From: Cellvibrionales bacterium
GTDB taxonomy: Bacteria; Pseudomonadota; Gammaproteobacteria; Pseudomonadales; UBA7434
Length of the DNA stretch: 10,035 bases
Direction of reading: 5' to 3'
Assembly (NCBI GenBank): GCA_018668095.1
Contig: JABIQF010000219.1
Span: 1-10,035 of the forward strand
Part shown: piece after piece, positions 1-6,958 of the stretch
How positions within the stretch are numbered: the stretch's first letter is position 1
Layout: every line of letters starts with the position of its first letter
The notes under the pieces: model-generated
The model's input: only the letters and a program-made list of their open reading frames with translations
Told to the model about the DNA's origin: nothing
Database searches by the model: none
Made by a program: the position numbers and the translations under genes

Positions 1-25
1 ATTAAACTACGGCGAATTAAATTGA
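1..25 (+). CDS. Possible 3' tail of the upstream gene (dapA?)
   Basis: From base 2 a frame open at the window edge reads LNYGELN and stops at TGA 23-25, 50 bp before the chosen bamC start. In Pseudomonas and relatives the gene directly before bamC is dapA (4-hydroxy-tetrahydrodipicolinate synthase), so this could be its last codons. Seven residues cannot identify a family. The call rests on gene order recalled from relatives, not on the sequence itself. Confidence 0.25.
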
Positions 26-75
26 GCATGTCTAGTCATACTTCTATCGATAACGTCGTATATGGAAACTGTTGC

Positions 76-1263
76 ATGAAAATTTCAAAAAAAATTTCTT
101 CTTTACGTTTGGCTTTAAGCTCAACGTTGGCGCTTAAATCACTGATGCTTGTTAGTGTTGTGACGCTTGCAGGTTGTAGTTGGTTATTCGGTGAAGAGGG
201 TTATTTTCCAGGTCAGAGTAATGAGTATTTGAAAGCGAAGCAATCTGCCGACATCGTTTTGCCTGAAGGTATAACGGCAGAAAGCATTCGCGATGAATAT
301 CCCATACCAACATTAGCGTTATCACAAGTGTTACCGGCTAAGTTCGAAGTGCCAAGAGTTGAGCCTTTAGATACACTTGATAATAAAGGCAGCGTTCGCA
401 TACAGCGCTTTGAGCAGCAGCAATGGATTCTTATTAATGCCTCTCCTAGCGAGGTCTGGCCATTAGTCTCGAATTTTTTATTGAGTAATAACATTGCGTT
501 GAATACTGCCGACGGCACTTTAGGTTTAATTGAAACTGATTGGCTGTCCTCGTCTTTAATGGATACTTCGGTATTGGCAGATATTGATTTAGCCAACTTA
601 GATTTCTCTGAGGCCAGTGAGCGTCGACCTGTTAGGCAGGCCATTCAAGAGCAGTTTAGATTTAAGTTAAAAGCGGGCGTGCAAAAAAATACGACAGAAA
701 TTTTAGTTACGCAGCGCTCAATTGCCTTAAATGATTCGGTAGATACTGCACCACAATGGAATCAAGTCTCGACGCTACAAATGCGTGAAGACAATATGGT
801 GAAATTACTTTCAGAGCATTTAGCGAACGCTCCGACCCAGCCTTCACATTCATTGTTAGCGCAAGGCATTGGTTCGGCGAGTCGCGTTATATTTGATTAC
901 GATGCTGAAGGGCGTCCGTATTTGGCTTTATATTTACCCTTTGATCGCGCTTGGGCATCACTCGGTTTAGCACTAAACAAAGCGTCTTTTAAAGTAAGCG
1001 ATTTAAATCGCAGTGCAGGTATTTATTATGCTCACTCAATCCCCAAAGCAAAAAAAGAAAAAAAACGCGGTTTCTTTAAGCGCTTGCTGGGCATAGGTGA
1101 AACTGACCAATCACTACCGGCTGATGAAGTTGATCCTTTATCATTGAGCACCAAGCAAGAAGGTAGTGCGTTAATTATTTATGTGCAGCGTGAAGCCGAG
1201 CCTTCACTGCGCATTAATGAACAGGCATTTGTACTGCGCCGTATCCAAGGCAAATTATCCTAG
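76..1263 (+). CDS. bamC: Outer membrane assembly lipoprotein BamC (NlpB/DapX family)
   Basis: This is a 395-residue lipoprotein of the BAM complex, which inserts beta-barrel proteins into the outer membrane. ATG 76 is chosen because it begins a typical signal peptide (MKISKK, then a hydrophobic stretch) ending in the lipobox LAGC, with the lipidated Cys at residue 34. The frame stays open upstream to a TTG at 22, but that would add 18 polar residues ahead of the signal. The unstructured N-terminal region (YLKAKQSADIVLPEGI, then YPIP) resembles the BamD-binding part of E. coli BamC. Two helix-grip-like regions follow, around INASPSEVWPLV and YLALYLPFDRAWASLGLAL. The protein is about 50 residues longer than E. 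coli BamC (344). Part of the excess is a strongly basic loop near residues 323-340 (KKEKKRGFFKRLLG). It is the first complete gene of a tight + strand cluster, and the MBL gene starts 25 bp downstream. Confidence 0.88.
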   Translation: MKISKKISSLRLALSSTLALKSLMLVSVVTLAGCSWLFGEEGYFPGQSNEYLKAKQSADIVLPEGITAESIRDEYPIPTLALSQVLPAKFEVPRVEPLDTLDNKGSVRIQRFEQQQWILINASPSEVWPLVSNFLLSNNIALNTADGTLGLIETDWLSSSLMDTSVLADIDLANLDFSEASERRPVRQAIQEQFRFKLKAGVQKNTTEILVTQRSIALNDSVDTAPQWNQVSTLQMREDNMVKLLSEHLANAPTQPSHSLLAQGIGSASRVIFDYDAEGRPYLALYLPFDRAWASLGLALNKASFKVSDLNRSAGIYYAHSIPKAKKEKKRGFFKRLLGIGETDQSLPADEVDPLSLSTKQEGSALIIYVQREAEPSLRINEQAFVLRRIQGKLS

Positions 1264-1288
1264 TGCATCCACATTTTTTTGGTTATTT

Positions 1289-2110
1289 ATGAGATTTGCT
1301 TCACTGGGTAGTGGTAGTCGCGGTAATGCATTAATTGTTGAGTCGGCGGGTACGCGCATTCTTATTGACTGCGGTATTACCTTGCGTAATTTAACCGCGG
1401 GCTTGGAGCGTCTCGATTTATCACCTGATGATTTGCAAGCTGCATTTATTACTCATGAGCATGGCGATCATATTAAAGGTGTAAAAGCGTTGGCGCGTAA
1501 ACATTTACTGCCTGTTTATATGACCCATGGTACTGCGGTTAAAAGTGGTTGTGATGAGTTGCCGCAAGTCATGCTTATCGATAGTGTTTCGCCGATCAAT
1601 GTGGGTGGATTATCTGTTCAGCCTGTCGTTGTGCCACACGATGCCCGTGAACCCTGCCAGTTTGTCATAACCGCTAAAGTTCATGATAGTAAGGTTAATG
1701 GTAGTCAGGTTAATGATAGCAAGATTGATCATTCGCCGCGTGAAAAGCGGCTAGGCGTATTGACCGATTTAGGCAGTTACACGCCGCATGTCATTGACGC
1801 CTATAACAACTGTGATGCGATGGTTCTCGAGTGCAACCATGATGTTGGAATGTTAGAGGCTGGCTCTTACCCCTATAGTTTAAAACGGCGCGTATTAGGT
1901 GATTGGGGACATTTAAGTAATCATCAAGCACGTAATTTACTGTCTCACTTTGATCATGAAAAAATACAATGGTTAGTGGTGGCGCATATTAGTCAGCAGA
2001 ATAATACAGAGACATTGGCGCTGGACGCACTGCAAGATGTGTTTCCTTATCATGAGCGCATTTTAGTTGCTGACCAAGATACCGGATTTGATTGGCTGCA
2101 AATCAGTTAG
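1289..2110 (+). CDS. WalJ/YycJ-like metallo-beta-lactamase-fold hydrolase
   Basis: This is a 273-residue MBL-fold protein, probably a zinc-dependent phosphodiesterase or nuclease-like enzyme in the cytoplasm (no signal peptide seen). ATG 1289 is chosen because MRFASLGSGSRGNALIVES is the conserved family N-terminus. The frame is open further upstream but overlaps bamC. Visible metal-site motifs are THEHGDH (H56, H58, D60, H61), PHD (H117), TDLG (D160), ECNHD (H184) and DWGHLSNH (H208), with AHISQQNN near the C-terminus. The order matches the Bacillus WalJ/YycJ family and, as recalled, the PA1012-type gene between bamC and purC in Pseudomonas. No strong Shine-Dalgarno precedes the start, so translation may depend on coupling to bamC. 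Residues 130-149 are a low-complexity insertion made of a 15-bp tandem repeat, between H117 and D160. The substrate is unknown. The family call is secure; the specific function is not. Confidence 0.85.
   Translation: MRFASLGSGSRGNALIVESAGTRILIDCGITLRNLTAGLERLDLSPDDLQAAFITHEHGDHIKGVKALARKHLLPVYMTHGTAVKSGCDELPQVMLIDSVSPINVGGLSVQPVVVPHDAREPCQFVITAKVHDSKVNGSQVNDSKIDHSPREKRLGVLTDLGSYTPHVIDAYNNCDAMVLECNHDVGMLEAGSYPYSLKRRVLGDWGHLSNHQARNLLSHFDHEKIQWLVVAHISQQNNTETLALDALQDVFPYHERILVADQDTGFDWLQIS
1676..1735 (+). repeat. In-frame 15-bp tandem repeat inside the MBL-fold gene
   Basis: Three adjacent 15-nt units lie at 1682-1696 (catgatagtaaggtt), 1697-1711 (aatggtagtcaggtt) and 1712-1726 (aatgatagcaagatt). 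A partial unit (aaagtt) lies before them and gatcat after them. They encode HDSKV, NGSQV and NDSKI, so the reading frame is kept. Units differ at 3-4 positions, which suggests an old slippage expansion. The segment is polar and probably forms a surface loop. Confidence 0.8.
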
Positions 2111-2134
2111 CTTAGAATTAATCCAGAAGGTTTT

Positions 2135-2404
2135 ATGGATATTAATAAAAATAGACGGTATCCGCGTGTTGCTAGTGATGCGCAATTAGAGTTGCAGCAT
2201 CCGGCACTGGGTGTGATTTCTTTAAAAGCTAAAAACGCCTCTAAGGGCGGGTTTTTCGCTCTGCGCGGAGTGCACATAATGCCTCCTGTCGATACTGAGG
2301 TTCGAGTGACGATTAAGCGTCATACCGGTACGCTTAATACTGAGCCAGTCAATATGCGTGTTGCCCATGTCTGTGATGAAGGCATCGGTTTGGAGTTTAT
2401 CTAA
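2135..2404 (+). CDS. Single-domain PilZ protein (probable c-di-GMP receptor)
   Basis: This 89-residue protein is essentially one PilZ domain. Both parts of the canonical c-di-GMP-binding signature are present: RxxxR at R7-R11 (RRYPR) and [D/N]xSxxG at N34-G39 (NASKGG). The C-terminus (VAHVCDEGIGLEFI) matches the last strand of the fold. It should therefore bind c-di-GMP and act through a partner, since it has no output domain of its own. ATG 2135 is preceded by a good Shine-Dalgarno (AGAAGG, 2125-2130). It lies 24 bp after the MBL gene and 18 bp before the hybrid kinase, so it is probably co-transcribed with the kinase. Partner and phenotype cannot be read from the sequence. Confidence 0.85.
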   Translation: MDINKNRRYPRVASDAQLELQHPALGVISLKAKNASKGGFFALRGVHIMPPVDTEVRVTIKRHTGTLNTEPVNMRVAHVCDEGIGLEFI

Positions 2405-2422
2405 TTAATTGGATAGCAATCA

Positions 2423-4810
2423 ATGCTCAATACAAAGGATAGTATTTCTTCTAGCGCGGTCATCTCTGACCGACAATTGGGTTCCCAGCTTACCTTATTG
2501 GTAGCGTTAGGCATGTTTGTGATGGTGCTGAGTGTATCGATTGGCACCTCTATTATCATTAATAAATCACTCACCAATAATTTCATTCAGAATGGCAAAA
2601 ATATTACCGGTGTATTAGCGAAGCAAAGTTCGTTGCCTGTTTTATTGGGCAGTCCTGCTTTTGCCCGGCAAGCGATAGCGGTTGTTCATGCTTTTCCTAG
2701 CGTGACTCAAGTAGCTATTTACGAACTCGAAAATATTTTATTGGCAGAGTCTGGCGATGCTATTCCATGGGTTGAAGTGTTATCTGAACAGGTTCAGTTG
2801 CAGGAAGGTGAAGGTGCCGTGCCAGTGCTGGAATATGACGGGAAAGATTATTGGCAATTTTCCAGTCCAGTAAAATCCGATAATGCAGAGCCAGAATTAG
2901 AAGATCTTGAAGCCACACGAAAGCAGGAAAGTACTATTGGTCGTGTTCGAGTGCTTGTTTCTAAAGATCAGTTATACAGTGCGCGTTATAATATTATCAT
3001 CGGTAACGTTATCGTGTTGTTAATTGGTGCAACGGTATTGGTGTTAGCCCTGAATGGATTAAGTGGTGCTCTAACAAAGCCTCTCGAAGAATTTGTTGAA
3101 ACGATGGCGTCGGGTGCGAGAGGTGAGCGTAATAACCTGCGGGTTGATTTGTCGGGTTCAAAAGAAACGCAGCAGTTGAGTAATGCTTTTAACCAAATGA
3201 TGGAAGTATTAGAAGATAGAGAGTTGCAGCTCGCGACTGCTCGTGACCATGCGTTAGCGGCTGCTAAGTTAAAAGCAGAGTTCGCAGCCAATGTGAGTCA
3301 TGAAATTCGTACGCCACTCAATGGTATTCTCGGCACGCTAAACTTACTCGGTGACACTGTGCTTAATCGTGATCAAAAAGAATTGATTACATTGGCCGAG
3401 TCATCAAGCGAAGCCTTGATGATATTGATTAACGATATATTGGATTTTTCAAGACTCTCGCTCGATCAAGCAGAGCTGAGTAATATTGAATTTGATTTGC
3501 ATCAGCTGTTAGAAGAGTTAATGTTTTTACATGGGCAGTCGGCTGATGCAGCGAGTCTGGATATTTTAACTGATTACGACAGTGCATTGCCTTTGGTGGT
3601 TGAGTCAGATCCTAATAAGTTACGGCAGTTATTAAATAATTTAATTAATAATGCGGTTAAGTTTACTGATCATGGATCAGTATTGATAAGTGCGATTAAA
3701 GAAGTTGATGCGCAAGGAAAGTTGTGGATCCGTTTAGCTGTTCGTGACACTGGTATAGGTATTTCTGAAAAAGATTTACATAGAATCTTTTTACCGTATT
3801 CACAGAGTGATGGCTCCATGACGCGAAAATACAGCGGCACGGGGTTAGGGCTTTCTATTTGTGAGAAGTTAGCTGAGTTGTTACATGGTGATATTGGTGT
3901 GCACAGTGATATTAATGAGGGTAGCGAATTTTATGTGCGCATTCCTTTTTCTTATCGTCCAGAGTTAGCGAGTAATATTGAAAAAGAACAAGTATATCCC
4001 TTGTCTGATCGGCCCATTATTATTTATGGCAGTACTGTTGAAATTCGTAAAGCCTGTCAAAGTTTAAGTGACCTTTACAAAATGGATGCGGAAATTTGTC
4101 TTGATATTGCCAGTTTAAAATCCGTATTAGAAAAACTTTCGTCCGCGGCGAATGCTGATATCAATTCCATGCCGACGTTAATGTTATATTGCTCTGTCGA
4201 TGAACGTTTTGAGAGTGTATGGAGCGAGGTTGAAACCTTGGTGACGCGTCTTTGCCTTAATACCATTGTTGTTTCAAGAACGGTTAATAGTGATGTCATA
4301 ATCACAGATAATATATTGCTGACACGACCGCCGTTACGAGCTAGCGCGTTTTCAGCCGCGATGCTGAGTCTTTTGAAATTAGATCAGGCTCAATATCCAG
4401 CAGATGATATTTCTCATATAGCCGATTTTTCTAATTATTCTGTTTTGTTAGTTGAAGATAACATGGTTAACAAACGAGTAGCCAATGTCATGCTTGATAA
4501 ACTGGGATGTCAAGTTGTGGTGGCTGAAACAGGTTTAGAGGCTTTAGAGGCGTTAGAGAAACAATATTTTGATTTGATTTATATGGATTGCCAAATGCCA
4601 AAAATGAATGGCTACGATGCTTCGCGTGCTATTCGATTAATGCAGGGAGAGAAATCACGTGTTCCTATAATAGCGATGACAGCTAATATTGATTCACAAG
4701 ATAGAATCCATTGTTTTGATGCGGGAATGAATGATTTTTTGAGCAAGCCCTTTAAATTAGAAGAGCTATCAGCGATGACTAAAAAATGGGTAGGTGTTGC
4801 TGGCTTATGA
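2423..4810 (+). CDS. Membrane hybrid sensor histidine kinase (BarA/GacS-like, no Hpt)
   Basis: This is a 795-residue inner-membrane hybrid kinase. Domains in order: TM1 about 23-46; periplasmic sensor about 47-190, resembling the N-terminal sensor of BarA-type kinases, with an acidic stretch near 152-163; TM2 about 191-210; HAMP about 211-264; a short coiled linker; HisKA with phospho-acceptor H293 (NVSHEIRTPLNG); HATPase_c with the N box at N409/N410 (NLINNAVKFT), G1 at D442 (DTGIGIS) and G2 at 472-476 (GTGLGLSIC). A region at about 530-650 looks like a degenerate receiver. A true receiver at about 672-790 has E678/D679, phospho-acceptor D722 (MDCQMPKMNGYD), T753 and K775. The chain ends just after this receiver, so the C-terminal Hpt domain of BarA and GacS is absent and a separate Hpt protein would be needed to pass the phosphate on. 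The signal and the partner regulator are unknown. It follows the PilZ gene by 18 bp and overlaps rsmJ by 4 bp. Confidence 0.88.
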   Translation: MLNTKDSISSSAVISDRQLGSQLTLLVALGMFVMVLSVSIGTSIIINKSLTNNFIQNGKNITGVLAKQSSLPVLLGSPAFARQAIAVVHAFPSVTQVAIYELENILLAESGDAIPWVEVLSEQVQLQEGEGAVPVLEYDGKDYWQFSSPVKSDNAEPELEDLEATRKQESTIGRVRVLVSKDQLYSARYNIIIGNVIVLLIGATVLVLALNGLSGALTKPLEEFVETMASGARGERNNLRVDLSGSKETQQLSNAFNQMMEVLEDRELQLATARDHALAAAKLKAEFAANVSHEIRTPLNGILGTLNLLGDTVLNRDQKELITLAESSSEALMILINDILDFSRLSLDQAELSNIEFDLHQLLEELMFLHGQSADAASLDILTDYDSALPLVVESDPNKLRQLLNNLINNAVKFTDHGSVLISAIKEVDAQGKLWIRLAVRDTGIGISEKDLHRIFLPYSQSDGSMTRKYSGTGLGLSICEKLAELLHGDIGVHSDINEGSEFYVRIPFSYRPELASNIEKEQVYPLSDRPIIIYGSTVEIRKACQSLSDLYKMDAEICLDIASLKSVLEKLSSAANADINSMPTLMLYCSVDERFESVWSEVETLVTRLCLNTIVVSRTVNSDVIITDNILLTRPPLRASAFSAAMLSLLKLDQAQYPADDISHIADFSNYSVLLVEDNMVNKRVANVMLDKLGCQVVVAETGLEALEALEKQYFDLIYMDCQMPKMNGYDASRAIRLMQGEKSRVPIIAMTANIDSQDRIHCFDAGMNDFLSKPFKLEELSAMTKKWVGVAGL

Positions 4811-5688
4811 TTAATGGCGCCGATCCTTTAGCTTATTTCGTATTCGATAAAGAGCATAATCATAATTTATTAGCAGTAAAGGAATTAGCGCAGCGTTGTG
4901 GCTATACGGTTATTTCCTCAGATTTAGTAGCGAGCTATCCCAATGCAATAAAAATTATTTTTGATAATGGACAGTGGCGTGTTCATTTAGATAATAGCTC
5001 GGCTGTTGTTAGTGTTGATTTTTCTGATCCGCGTTTTTATGCCCGGGTCAATAGCTCGGCCTTGCAAGGTGAGTATGTTGTTAGAGCGGTGTTAGGTCGA
5101 AAAAAAACAACGCAGCCTCTAACCGTTTTAGATGCGACGGCAGGTTTTGGCCATGATGCTTTTCTTTTGGCAGCAGCAGGCTGCCAAGTGACCTTAGTTG
5201 AACAAATGCCATTGCTGGCTTATTTGTTGGAGCAGGCTGTTCAACGAGCTCGAAACAGCACCAGTGATTTACTTTTATCTACGGCTCAGCGAATGAAGGT
5301 CGAGTCGGCGAATAGTGTAATACTTATGCAGCAGTGGTCAGCTAGCCGTCCCGATGTCGTTTACCTTGATCCGATGTATGCTCAAGCTGAGAATGAGACA
5401 AAGCGAGGCTTAAAGAAAAGCGCAGCCGTTAAAAAGAATATGGCTTTTTTGCAGCGTTTGACGAGTCATAAAGTAATGACTTTACCCGCTGCTCAACTTG
5501 AGCATGACCAAAACTGTCATGATGTGCTCAATAGTGAGGGTGAGGGAATGATTGAAGCGGCTCTCGCGCTCGCAAAAAGTAAAGTGGTGGTTAAACGCGC
5601 CCCGGGAGCAGAGTGGTTAGGGGGCTTCAAGCCCGCGTCATCATTAACGGGCAAGGCAACTCGATTTGATATCTATCCTGTGAGTTGA
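4807..5688 (+). CDS. rsmJ: 16S rRNA (guanine-1516-N2)-methyltransferase RsmJ
   Basis: This 293-residue cytoplasmic enzyme methylates the N2 position of G1516 in 16S rRNA with S-adenosylmethionine. The SAM-binding motif is at D109-D117 (LDATAGFGHDAF; E. coli has GLGRDAF). The catalytic-type motif YLDPMY is at 186-191, followed by a Lys-rich stretch. VVVKR (260-264) and the C-terminal RFDIYPVS match the E. coli RsmJ (YhiQ) ending. ATG 4807 is chosen because it overlaps the kinase stop as ATGA and leaves a normal N-terminus (INGADPLAYFVFDKEHNHNL). An upstream in-frame ATG at 4786 would lie inside the kinase frame and adds only seven residues unlike the family. The 4-bp overlap suggests translational coupling to the kinase. 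It is probably the last gene of the bamC-initiated cluster. Confidence 0.9.
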   Translation: MINGADPLAYFVFDKEHNHNLLAVKELAQRCGYTVISSDLVASYPNAIKIIFDNGQWRVHLDNSSAVVSVDFSDPRFYARVNSSALQGEYVVRAVLGRKKTTQPLTVLDATAGFGHDAFLLAAAGCQVTLVEQMPLLAYLLEQAVQRARNSTSDLLLSTAQRMKVESANSVILMQQWSASRPDVVYLDPMYAQAENETKRGLKKSAAVKKNMAFLQRLTSHKVMTLPAAQLEHDQNCHDVLNSEGEGMIEAALALAKSKVVVKRAPGAEWLGGFKPASSLTGKATRFDIYPVS

Positions 5689-5714
5689 GATTTCTGTGAA
5701 TTGATACCTTCCTC

Positions 5715-5743
5715 TAGCGATCAACTAACGGCTGATTTATACT
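5715..5743 (+). promoter_or_regulatory. Weak candidate promoter for purC
   Basis: The 88-bp gap between rsmJ and purC is the largest in the + strand cluster. It holds a good -10-like hexamer, TATACT at 5738-5743. The hexamer 17 bp upstream (TAGCGA, 5715-5720) matches the -35 consensus at only 3 of 6 positions. Initiation from here would start near 5750, downstream of the GTG at 5744 and upstream of the preferred ATG at 5777. I see no clear PurR-type palindrome. Confidence 0.3.
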
Positions 5744-5776
5744 GTGTCGTTTTTGACGCCCAAGAGTAGAATATTC

Positions 5777-6892
5777 ATGAAAACCGCCAATTCTTCTGCC
5801 AACCGCGTGTTGGCCGTTAGTAACAATTTACCCATTCGTACTGCCCAGCCTATTCATAGCGGAAAAGTTCGTTCTGTTTATTGGTTATCTGATGCTGATA
5901 GCCAGCGCTTAATTCAGTCGGAAGGTTATGATGTTGCCGCTGATGCCCAGCTGGCGGTTATGGTCATTAGTGATCGCATTTCAGCGTTTGAGTGTATTTG
6001 GCAGGGTGAGGGAGGCATGGCCGGTGTACCGGGTAAAGGTGCGGCGTTAAACGCTATTTCGAATCATTGGTTTGAATTGTTCCGTGAGCAAGGTCTTGCC
6101 GACAGTCATATTTTGGCTGTGCCGCATCCATTGGTTTGGATTGTTCAAAAAGCACGCCCTGTCATGATTGAGGCAATTGCTCGACAGTATATAACAGGTT
6201 CAATGTGGCGCTCTTATGCCAAAGGCGAGCGCGAATTTTGTGGCATTCATTTACCCGAAGGTTTAGAGCGCGATCAAAAATTACCTGAGTTACTTATTAC
6301 GCCTTCTACCAAAGGAATACTTACAGGTATTCCCGGCGTTCCAGAAGTTGATGACGTTAATATTACGCGCACCGATATAGAGCAAAATTTTGCAGCATTT
6401 AAATTTCAACAGCTGAATGATATTAGCCGCTATGAAACTTTATTACGTGAAGGCTTCGATGTGATTGGCGATGCATTAGCTAAAATTGATCAAGTCTTTG
6501 TTGATACTAAATTCGAATTTGGTTACGTCAAAGATGCCGCGGGCAATGACAAGCTCATTTATATGGATGAAGTCGGCACACCCGATTCATCGCGTATTTG
6601 GGATGGTGGGCAATATCGTCAAGGTAATGTTGTCGAAAATTCTAAAGAGGCTTTCCGTCAATTGTTGTTAAATCATTTCCCTGATCCCGATATTTTATTA
6701 AACAAAGACCGTATGGCTGAGCGAAGTGCGCTAGCGCGTGATAACGAATTGCCAGAAGAAGTGCTAATGGAAGTCTCGGCCACTTATGTGGGTATGGCCG
6801 AAAAAATTATGGGTCGTGCATTGCCGCAGTCAGATAATCCACAAGCTGAAATTGTTGATGTGTTGAACGAACGCTATGGGTTAATTGCATAG
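5777..6892 (+). CDS. purC: Phosphoribosylaminoimidazole-succinocarboxamide synthase, long (Vibrio-type) PurC
   Basis: SAICAR synthase joins aspartate to CAIR with ATP in de novo purine synthesis, in the cytoplasm. At 371 residues it matches the long gammaproteobacterial form (about 365 residues in Vibrio and Shewanella) rather than the roughly 237-residue E. coli and Pseudomonas form. Motifs: GKVRSVY at 29-35 (ATP-binding strand), SDRISAF at 65-71, ARPVMIEAIARQYITGSMWR ending at R145, and MDEVGTPDSSRIWDGGQY from 263. The last is the characteristic C-terminal signature of SAICAR synthases. ATG 5777 is chosen over the in-frame GTG at 5744 because the latter adds 11 residues and lies at the candidate promoter. 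The Shine-Dalgarno is weak. It follows rsmJ by 88 bp and the alkB-like gene starts 66 bp downstream. Confidence 0.93.
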   Translation: MKTANSSANRVLAVSNNLPIRTAQPIHSGKVRSVYWLSDADSQRLIQSEGYDVAADAQLAVMVISDRISAFECIWQGEGGMAGVPGKGAALNAISNHWFELFREQGLADSHILAVPHPLVWIVQKARPVMIEAIARQYITGSMWRSYAKGEREFCGIHLPEGLERDQKLPELLITPSTKGILTGIPGVPEVDDVNITRTDIEQNFAAFKFQQLNDISRYETLLREGFDVIGDALAKIDQVFVDTKFEFGYVKDAAGNDKLIYMDEVGTPDSSRIWDGGQYRQGNVVENSKEAFRQLLLNHFPDPDILLNKDRMAERSALARDNELPEEVLMEVSATYVGMAEKIMGRALPQSDNPQAEIVDVLNERYGLIA

Positions 6893-6958
6893 TGAGCGAT
6901 GGCGTCTACTTCAGTATTATGACGCTCTCTCATCGACGATGATATTCGCTAAATAAAT

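Noticed and set aside
213..644. 143-codon - strand open frame inside bamC
   Set aside because: It has no recognisable motif and lies antisense to a well-supported lipoprotein gene; likely a shadow.
1181..1288. Upstream extension of the MBL-fold gene overlapping the bamC end
   Set aside because: The extra 36 residues have no similarity to the family N-terminus, while MRFASLGSGSRGNA at 1289 is the conserved start.
2986..3291. - strand open frames inside the hybrid kinase (also 2401-2586 and 4075-4305)
   Set aside because: All lie antisense to conserved kinase domains, have no family features and no ribosome-binding site; shadows.
6897..6935. Interrupted dyad (CGATG, GCGTC pairing with GACGC, CATCG) between purC and alkB
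   Set aside because: It has a 14-nt loop, an asymmetric internal loop and no T tract, so it is not convincing as a terminator.
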